From contig NC_087079.1 in NCBI RefSeq assembly GCF_026151205.1, forward strand, positions 11,896,635 through 11,956,634: a DNA stretch of 60,000 nt. The letters run 5' to 3'. The stretch comes from Bolinopsis microptera. Its lineage: Eukaryota; Ctenophora; Tentaculata; Lobata; Bolinopsidae. A program made the translations under genes and the position numbers. Below, one piece after another: positions 57,601-60,000 of the stretch; positions within the stretch are counted from its first letter, which is position 1; each line of letters begins with the position of its first letter. The notes under the pieces were generated by a model. The model was not told the DNA's origin. It searched no databases and saw only the letters and a list, made by a program, of their open reading frames with translations.

Positions 57601-60000
57601 AGGATTTGGGATCACTGCCGTCCTTGCTTCCCAGGTGCTTGACAGTAACCTTGACAGTAACCTGCTTGTTCTTCTCTACAGGATCATGCGATAAAACCAG
57701 ATCTTTTAGTCCCCCAGTTCCGGGGTTCAGAGGAACTGTCATCGAACTGCCTGGAGGTAAGATAACATCTCCTCCTTCATCTACAGTGAGTTCAGAACCA
57801 TTCCCAGTCTCGATATTATCCTTGTCGTCCTCAAAGTCGAATATATCCACACTAGGGTTACAGAGAGACGTGTCACAGTCAACCTTGTCTTCCTCGGACA
57901 TGTCTGCCTCCAGCTCGCTCTTCAGTCTGGTAGTAGGGAAGTGTTATGTGCTGATTTGCAGAATATCACTATAATGTTGTGTGATTATCTCTAAAAGTAG
58001 TATGATTTATTTTCTATATTGAAAGGAAAAATACCAAACCTGTAACACTCGTTACTGATTTCTTGTCCAGGTATCTCAGTCATGGGGCATCCATTATCTT
58101 GGTATTGCCTGTATAACTCAGCTTTAGCTGGATCCTCTGAAAATAGGGAATATCAGGCGATAATTTGATATCAGCTACATATTATGTAAAGTAAATACAT
58201 AAACATCTTAGTAGTTAGCCTAAAAAAGTAAAACAGTTCGTTTCTCGAGTGTCAGTTTAAGAATATATATTTTTTAACGAATTGAAATCTGACCAGGATA
58301 AGCTTGATCAGGGTCCAGAGGCTCGGTGATGACTAGATCTTTAATCTTGAGAGCACCAGTGCCTGAGTCTTCTAATGCCAGCTTGACGTCGTATTGGGAT
58401 CCCTCGTCCATACACAGTCCTTCTACCCGAGTAACTGTGCTGCCTAACATCAAATATGAGGTTAATTAAAGTGATAAGTAAAGAATAATATATTAATCAT
58501 TTAAATTAATAGAAAACTTGATATGGTTATATGAACCAACATGAGGGTTATATAACGTTTGGCGCACTCAAAGTCTGACCCAGGAAAGCAAAGTCAATAA
58601 AATAATCTCTCTTCTGTTGGAGCAAATGTCTTACCGGCTTTAACGGTTACAGTGATGACCTGAGAGCCGTATGCTTGCTGTGGGGTGGCGGAGTTCTTGT
58701 TCACAGCACACTGGTAAGGGTGGGGTTCTGTTCCGTCGTACTTGCCAAGGTGGTCCAGCTGAATAACCAGCTCGTAGTCTGACTCAGCAGGTTCGTGAGA
58801 TATCAGTAAATCGTACAGTCTGAAAATATTCAAAAAATATCATTTCTGAAAAAACAGATCTTCTACAAAATGCTATGTTTTAATTAATATTCCAACAGAG
58901 GGAATTTGGTATCTAGCTGGGCCCAAGGTAACTTTCCACCCCAAGTGTGCCCGGGAATTTCAATCTTGTGCCCCAAGTGTGCCTAGCTAGATTACCAAGT
59001 GGCCCCAATAGCAGTAATACTGACCCGGTAGGGAGGGTAGCAGCGACCTCTTTATCCTCATCACCAGGTAGACCACGCTCGTCTGTACTCTGAGTAATGC
59101 TGCTATCTGGAGGCAGAACCAAGAATCCTGTACCACTACTGTTACCGTCTGTTACTCTGTAACCGTCCTAAACAGGGGGCAGCGGCTACAATACCAACTA
59201 ATAATAACACGTTACATTGCCGAACATTGATTGAAATGCCAAGATTTAGTGGAGATATGTACAAACTTCATTTAAAATATAAAAGCAGATAAAGCTTACT
59301 CCTTCAATGACAGCAGAGTTCTCAGGCTCGTAGGCCCAGTGATCTACTGTTGGTACAAAGTATCCTGGATCAATCTCATCACAGTTGTAACCTGCAATAC
59401 ATCGTAACATTACGCATCACATAAAAAACGGGAGCATAAAATAGTGCCAACAAGTGATTGTGAACGAGGACAATAAAAAACGGGGTGGCAAATGTTCTTA
59501 CCGGAAAATCCATCTTTGCAATAGCAAGATCCAGTAAGAGGGTCACACTGGTCAGGGTTGTCAGTACCGGTAGAGTTGCAGGAACATACTTCACAACCTG
59601 ATGCGTCTTCTGATCTCATGTTGAAGAATCCCTCCTGAATAGCACAAGGGTGTGTTAATTCTGTTTATTGAGGAATCAGTTGCAAGCAGTTAATATATGA
59701 ACATTTTAGAATTAAATTTATAGAATGTCACATTTATAGAATGTACCTTGCAGACATCGCAAGCTTGTCCTCCGACATGTTCTTTGCAAACACACTGTCC
59801 TGTTTCAATATCACAGGTTGTGGAGGCACCATCAGTTCCACGAGTATCGCAGTCACAGGCTGAGGTTAAAAGTTGTGAATAATATGCTGAACGAGAACAA
59901 AGGCTGTGGCCATGCTGGTTTCACCGAATTCTACGCGCTTTAAAGAATGAACGCGCGTGTACCAGGTGATATCAATGGATATTTACTTACAGTGAAGTAT
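30856..60000 (-). CDS. laminin subunit, unusual chimeric domain order, 5' end beyond window
   Basis: Laminins are secreted trimers that build basement membranes. More than 35 exons are placed on the minus strand, the last ending at stop 30856-30858. Domain order, N to C: LE modules (59502 to over 60000), six laminin IV type B-like units (41380-59391), LE modules (36391-37899), one laminin IV type A domain (35338-36207), LE modules (33684-35164) and a coiled coil (30856-33683). The coil holds the beta-type cysteine loop CGGPGCGG. The protein ends ATYHAQCKNDIAS, whose cysteine fits the C-terminal beta-gamma disulfide position. The coil says beta; the IV-A domain is normally in alpha or gamma chains; IV-B is beta-specific and normally single. 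The LN domain and start are outside the window. Introns hold two host genes on the other strand and one retroelement. One weak extra exon may lie near 41105-41175. Confidence 0.93.
31008..31112. repeat. AT-rich tandem repeat (ATAAGTTAATATAAGTT)
   Basis: About seven copies of a 15-17 bp unit in the last laminin intron. Confidence 0.8.
33684..35164 (-). other. laminin: C-terminal LE modules
   Basis: Exons 35011-35164, 34502-34788 and the 5' part of 32805-34330. Modules include CNGHSNQCDRETGVCADC, CDECENGYTGPNCLE, CNNNIDLSDPYSCNKEDG (very like human beta-1 CHNNIDTTDPEACDKETG), CDHVSGLCDCLPHVTGNKCD, CDTETGQCNCKEGIQGFKCN and CDASGQCTCNEGIIGMQCD. The sequence passes into the coil at CVPCGECYDNW (human CTPCHQCFALW). 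Confidence 0.92.
35338..36207 (-). other. laminin: IV type A (Laminin_B) domain
   Basis: Exons 35943-36207 and 35338-35557. It opens with a split LE half, CYCNGVSDECSA (human gamma-1 CFCFGHSSVC). Then come WGVVGG, PKYVIGATSG (PRYFIAPAKF), FYTSYGMDLTVNL (LLSYGQNLSFSF), a VLIRLYRGE strand, PKFLSISLYEHSF and LATMKFILSDITRLEI (FQKLLNNLTSIKI). The next exon closes the split LE module (EQCVCPEGYTGHACGGCSKG). This is the alpha/gamma-type domain. Confidence 0.9.
35690..35935. repeat. G-rich minisatellite (GCTGGGGAGGGGGAT)
   Basis: About 15 copies of a 14-18 bp unit in the short intron between the two IV-A exons. The plus strand has many GGGG runs, so it can form G-quadruplexes; the laminin transcript reads the C-rich strand, a long polypyrimidine stretch. 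Confidence 0.88.
36188..36306 (-). repeat. 37-bp tandem repeat copying a laminin splice acceptor
   Basis: Three copies of a unit containing GCCGGGTTATCTTCACTGAA and AAGTAGAGGTTTACAAA. On the minus strand each has TACTTTTCAG then TGAAGATAACCCGGC, that is the acceptor and the first codons (EDNPAG) of exon 35943-36207. Confidence 0.92.
36622..36712 (+). repeat. dispersed repeat, inverted partner of 56627-56713
   Basis: About 88 bases (AAGTATTTTAAGCGGGCACA onward, through CCAAACCCAGGATACATGAC) that recur in reverse complement at 56627-56713 with few differences. Both are in laminin introns. Confidence 0.88.
36780..37100. repeat. AT-rich minisatellite (AATTAAATAATAAAG)
   Basis: About 20 copies of a 15-bp unit in a laminin intron, just before exon 37111-37260. 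Confidence 0.88.
37574..37695. repeat. TATAATG tandem repeat
   Basis: About 15 copies of a 7-8 bp unit ATGTATA in a laminin intron. Confidence 0.88.
38489..40861 (-). mobile_element. Penelope-like element, intact RT plus GIY-YIG endonuclease ORF (790 aa)
   Basis: One uninterrupted ORF in a laminin intron, same strand as laminin. First ATG at 40859-40861; the frame stays open a further 27 codons upstream with no ATG. N-terminal part has INLSGQTLSTAETDVLSLGL, typical of Penelope-like proteins. RT motifs: PADKGNATVVL, LYGQPKIHKPGAPIRPVVSF, SLDVQSLYT, EGGTMGSPLIVELAEI and catalytic FVDDG (about 39482-39496). Thumb: FLDVLI and SVYRKPTHTNLY. The C-terminal GIY-YIG nuclease reads IYEISCSQCPSKYAGQTYR (the YIG position is YAG), HRMKEHERCY, SAPAHHALTTGHTISW, a catalytic glutamate in LTEHAA, and NRTDRA. 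No frame break, so a young copy. Confidence 0.93.
41380..43216 (-). other. laminin: IV type B-like unit 6
   Basis: Exons 43074-43216 (shared boundary with unit 5), 42896-42962, 42660-42763, 41984-42097, 41675-41842 and 41380-41545. Landmarks: CEVAVCIQGDGGWK, IISLPPG, DLMVNHL, VCVGRANTYDIKL, VAFPDNEELQDLYQEYLDQD and KACDELDVAIIASL. A short extra exon (about 41105-41175, coding VCSYCQLLDTG) may follow; its splice sites are weak. Confidence 0.82.
42400..42603. mobile_element. small MITE-like inverted-repeat element
   Basis: About 200 bp in a laminin intron bounded by GTCCAGCCCAAA (left, about 42406) and its inverse TTTGGGCTGGAC (right, about 42588-42599). No coding capacity. Confidence 0.5.
43681..43893. 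mobile_element. MITE-like element with pogo/Tigger-type ends, copy 1
   Basis: Begins ACAGTAAAACCCCGATTTAC and ends GCGGTAAATCGGGATTTTGA, an imperfect inverted repeat. The interior has tandem CCCCGATTTACCGCGGA units. ACAGTAaAACC..CGAT ends resemble pogo/Tigger-family transposons. No transposase. Confidence 0.65.
44328..45668 (+). CDS. TRNT1: tRNA CCA-adding enzyme (tRNA nucleotidyltransferase), intronless
   Basis: The enzyme adds CCA to tRNA 3' ends in nucleus/cytosol and mitochondria. The single exon encodes 446 aa from ATG 44328, close to the usual size (human 434). Class II motifs in order: VVGGAVRDI and DIDLCTTA (the carboxylate pair), GTVTVI, RRDLTINAMS (motif C), DYFQGQQHL, and RVSEDPLRILRYFRFA (motif D, EDxxRxxR, nucleotide selection). 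The frame is open for 22 codons upstream but without another ATG, so a longer mitochondrial presequence is not seen. The gene lies wholly within laminin intron 43441-46021, on the opposite strand; the lack of introns suggests an ancient retroposition or loss of introns. Confidence 0.95.
   Translation: MSATTDTMLDTAQINSIDVAVDSSPATYININEFPWYLVFKSLCATFREEEHEIRVVGGAVRDIILNIQPKDIDLCTTAPPHIMVEILNKHNIILRETGIQHGTVTVIKKGFQFEMTSLRVDYMDKGERVCRYGTDFKEDANRRDLTINAMSLDEEGRVHDYFQGQQHLAEGALRFTDSALTRVSEDPLRILRYFRFASCSDLFPVKCPEDYKEIFFQKRSALADPSIVKGERIWKEIGKTLSSPKCCDALDQMKECKILRSMGFPVVEKSFKCLIDPTYTAEGLIPDTKAAVILGIIFKGKTDMLEELVTRWRVSNKVKDVSRIAAVLSNNGDIADIKRHLYSLNPATFKEEKSVRIQALRSDKLCWLTEEQVKDLESFERPTFPFNRDHFAKVPKFKSKQKDATDWIKEKWVESCFTMEIPEMIEMVRKIADDPEILRDRLSRV
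45669..46021. other. TRNT1 3' flank inside the laminin intron
   Basis: No ORF. Presumed 3' UTR of the CCA-adding enzyme gene; no canonical AATAAA seen. Confidence 0.5.
46262..47170. other. laminin intron, nothing recognised
   Basis: AT-rich with a short GAGA run at about 46305-46325. No ORF, RNA gene or transposon signal that I can identify. Confidence 0.6.
47512..47672 (-). repeat. 26-bp tandem repeat copying a laminin splice donor
   Basis: About six copies of TACTACTCACCCTTGGTGGT plus GACTC lie between exons 47178-47441 and 47670-47844. On the minus strand each reads AAGG then GTGAGTAGTAG, the same as the donor that ends exon 47670-47844. Confidence 0.9.
48241..48269. repeat. poly-G tract
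   Basis: A 29-base run of G in a laminin intron, shortly after exon 48032-48204. Confidence 0.8.
48930..49440. mobile_element. MITE-like element with pogo/Tigger-type ends, copy 2
   Basis: About 510 bp. Left end TAGAGTAAAACCCCGATTTA; right end GGTAAATCGGGGTTTTACTG then TA. Inverted ends match over about 25 bases and are flanked by TA, as expected of Tc1/pogo-type insertions. The repeated GGTAAATCGGGG units near the right end mirror copy 1. No transposase. Confidence 0.75.
49637..49741. repeat. long hairpin with 50-bp arms
   Basis: The arm beginning CTTTTCTTTTTATTAATGGT pairs with the arm ending AAAAAAGAAAAG through GGTTTCCGTTACCA.TGGTTTTTAAGAAT and its inverse, with only a three-base centre (ATC). 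A few mismatches and bulges. Probably a foldback or MITE. Confidence 0.88.
50269..50662. repeat. 11-bp minisatellite (GTGGCAGTGAT)
   Basis: About 36 copies of GTGGCAGTGAT or GTGGTAGTGAT, with a higher-order alternation of C and T variants (often two C units then one T unit), in a laminin intron. Confidence 0.92.
50700..51520. other. laminin intron, nothing recognised
   Basis: Short ORFs only; no domain, RNA gene or transposon ends recognised. Confidence 0.55.
51676..51972 (-). repeat. 39-bp tandem repeat copying a laminin splice acceptor
   Basis: About seven and a half copies of GCATCTTTACCTGTTACATT plus TGGTTACTGTAATATGGTG at the 5' side of exon 51523-51685. On the minus strand each unit holds TGTAACAG then GTAAAGATGCC, the acceptor and first codons (VKMP) of the exon. 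Confidence 0.92.
51980..52230 (+). pseudogene. duplicated 3' end of the neighbouring GPCR gene
   Basis: Matches the last coding bases and 3' UTR of the GPCR gene at 53286 (region 54086-54362) almost base for base: FNSLIYFF.IKRMRLFAKRL, VVTDQNET and the stop, then about 150 bases of 3' UTR to AATAAA (about 52214). It lacks an in-frame 36-base segment of the C-terminal tail present in the full gene. Only this end is present, so it is a partial duplicate. Confidence 0.88.
52931..53233. mobile_element. MITE-like element with pogo/Tigger-type ends, copy 3
   Basis: Left end ACAGTATAACCTCTATATAC, right end GGTATAGAGAGGGTTAGACTGTA, inverted and imperfect, about 300 bp. It ends about 50 bases before the GPCR start codon, so it may supply part of that gene's 5' UTR or promoter. 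Confidence 0.6.
53286..54218 (+). CDS. rhodopsin-like G protein-coupled receptor, intronless, nested in laminin
   Basis: A 310-aa seven-transmembrane protein from ATG 53286. Segments: TM1 ISSIFCFLVGTPFNIMSYAY, TM2 ILLIYSLISVTDTVICVLSV, TM3 ending LILVAMLSVCRARALIYPL (CRA in place of DRY), TM4-5, a basic third loop VQKEKKREATK, TM6 TIVIVTGLSVLLNLPIVCF, and TM7 LNSVFNSLIYFFRIKRMR (NSLIYF for NPxxY). TM1 has the GN-like GTPFN. A cysteine before TM3 (LPCTLWD) and another in loop 2 (LSCHFF) can form the usual disulfide. The ligand is unknown. AATAAA lies at 54351-54356. It is on the opposite strand within a laminin intron. Confidence 0.85.
   Translation: MDIYGISSIFCFLVGTPFNIMSYAYFYSRKQSSKSILLIYSLISVTDTVICVLSVAPMVSYILAGGPGIFGGSLPCTLWDILMEVFVRYSLILVAMLSVCRARALIYPLRIFSRQRIGWVAKSVLLLLLLQEILPTIILQEFSIYVPQRLSCHFFGLEDVFTPLQTMIFKLVTFFGEIGIPMVVGGVTGGLCLYVLVVKADKYESDVTSVQKEKKREATKTIVIVTGLSVLLNLPIVCFAVAFSLEVRMSMRTILIGVDLASSLVVLNSVFNSLIYFFRIKRMRLFAKRLIMNKAPCSRTTPVVTDQNET
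54434..54602. repeat. 7-bp microsatellite (ACTCCTT)
   Basis: About 24 copies of ACTCCTT (some ACTCCTA) just after the GPCR poly(A) signal. Confidence 0.93.
55164..55248. repeat. 28-bp tandem repeat, three copies
   Basis: GAAGGAGACTTATCTCCTGATAGTGTCA three times in a laminin intron. Each has the small palindrome GGAGACTTATCTCC. Confidence 0.88.
55339..56558 (-). other. laminin: IV type B-like unit 3
   Basis: Exons 56470-56558, 56175-56417, 55875-56047 and 55339-55524. Landmarks: CSIESCIPYNPVWE, LVLPDSEA, DLVIKHEPVEDPQTVVIQVV, FCLDPEGEYEIRI, AAAYPENPTAADHYQQYLNE and ATQECIHLANLV. Same order and spacing as the other units. Confidence 0.85.
55658..55800. repeat. minisatellite with repeated CACGTG
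   Basis: About eight copies of GTCACGTGGGAGTTTTTT, each containing CACGTG (E-box), in a laminin intron. Same palindrome as in the 8472-8645 array but a different unit. Confidence 0.9.
56627..56713 (-). repeat. dispersed repeat, inverted partner of 36622-36712
   Basis: Reverse-complement copy of 36622-36712, containing GTCATGTATCCTGGGTTTGG. Confidence 0.88.
56972..57926 (-). other. laminin: IV type B-like unit 2
   Basis: Exons 57514-57926, 57211-57389 and 56972-57059. Landmarks in the same order as unit 1: a CDTSLCNPS entry, ILPPGSS, DLVLSHDPVE, HLGSKDG, VCLDPNGEYEITI, AFPDNKELADLWDEY and QECIDLINKI. No LE module separates it from units 1 or 3. Confidence 0.85.
57390..57465 (-). repeat. short tandem repeat beside a laminin acceptor
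   Basis: About four copies of GGTTATGGCAAGTTGCCA (18-20 bp) immediately beside exon 57211-57389. The units themselves do not contain the full acceptor and exon start. Confidence 0.75.
58040..59391 (-). other. laminin: IV type B-like unit 1
   Basis: Exons 59300-59391, 59025-59167, 58635-58819, 58294-58443 and 58040-58136. The start CDEIDPGYFVPTVDHWAYEP aligns with the human beta-1 start of domain IV (EVEPGYYFATLDHYLYE). The core is DLLISHEP (human DILIRYEP), then C..KN.A, LCMDEGSQYDVKL (human CFEKGTNYTVRL), a YRQYQDNGC segment (human FQRYRC) and ISNECYR (human DVCRN). This is the best-matching unit of the array. Confidence 0.85.
59502..60000 (-). other. laminin: N-terminal LE (EGF-like) modules
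   Basis: Exons 59991-beyond 60000, 59747-59859 and 59502-59634. They encode eight-cysteine laminin EGF patterns: CDIETGQCVCKEHVGGQACD, then CNSTGTDNPDQCD and GSCYCKDGFSGK. They directly precede the first IV-B unit, as in classical beta chains. Confidence 0.88.

Overview
The window looks like nuclear DNA of an animal. It has genes split by many short GT..AG introns, metazoan-specific proteins (a laminin and a SUZ12-type Polycomb protein), non-LTR and Penelope-like retroelements, a tRNA-derived SINE, MITE-like repeats and many minisatellites. The species cannot be named from the sequence. The compact introns, the intronless genes nested inside introns of other genes and the irregular laminin would fit an early-branching animal. 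A ctenophore is my best guess because nested intronic genes are common there, but this is low-confidence inference.

Layout. (1) 1-15,379, plus strand: the 3' part of a SUZ12 gene, from an internal exon to the stop, including the zinc-finger region and the VEFS box. Its introns hold an intact RTE-like LINE (minus strand), an intronless SURF4-like gene (plus strand), a recent tandem duplication of an unknown small ORF, a decayed reverse-transcriptase fragment and two large minisatellites. (2) 15,380-17,671: no gene seen. (3) 17,672-22,803, minus strand: a complete four-exon Rab14 GTPase gene whose introns carry a 1.3 kb purine tract and two SINE copies. (4) 22,804-30,855: no host gene seen; it holds a frameshifted retroelement remnant, a long inverted-repeat element, GC-rich hairpins and dispersed repeats. 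(5) 30,856 to beyond 60,000, minus strand: one large laminin gene with more than 35 exons. Reading N to C it has laminin EGF modules, six consecutive laminin IV type B-like units, LE modules, a laminin IV type A domain, more LE modules, and a beta-type coiled coil with a terminal cysteine. Its introns contain an intronless tRNA CCA-adding enzyme gene (plus), an intronless rhodopsin-like GPCR gene (plus) with a duplicated 3' fragment, and an intact Penelope-like element with GIY-YIG nuclease (minus).

Two things stand out. First, the laminin: tandem type IV-B domains combined with a type IV-A domain and a beta-type coil are not a standard alpha, beta or gamma chain. Second, tandem repeats in all three host genes repeatedly start or end on an exon boundary. 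Their units copy an exon edge plus the splice site (about 20 donors and about 22 acceptors in SUZ12; donor and acceptor arrays in laminin; a two-copy case in Rab14). This suggests recurrent tandem duplication across splice junctions in this genome.

Exon limits were placed by hand from reading frame, homology remembered from human family members and GT/AG rules. Most should be good to a few bases, but none was tested against transcripts.
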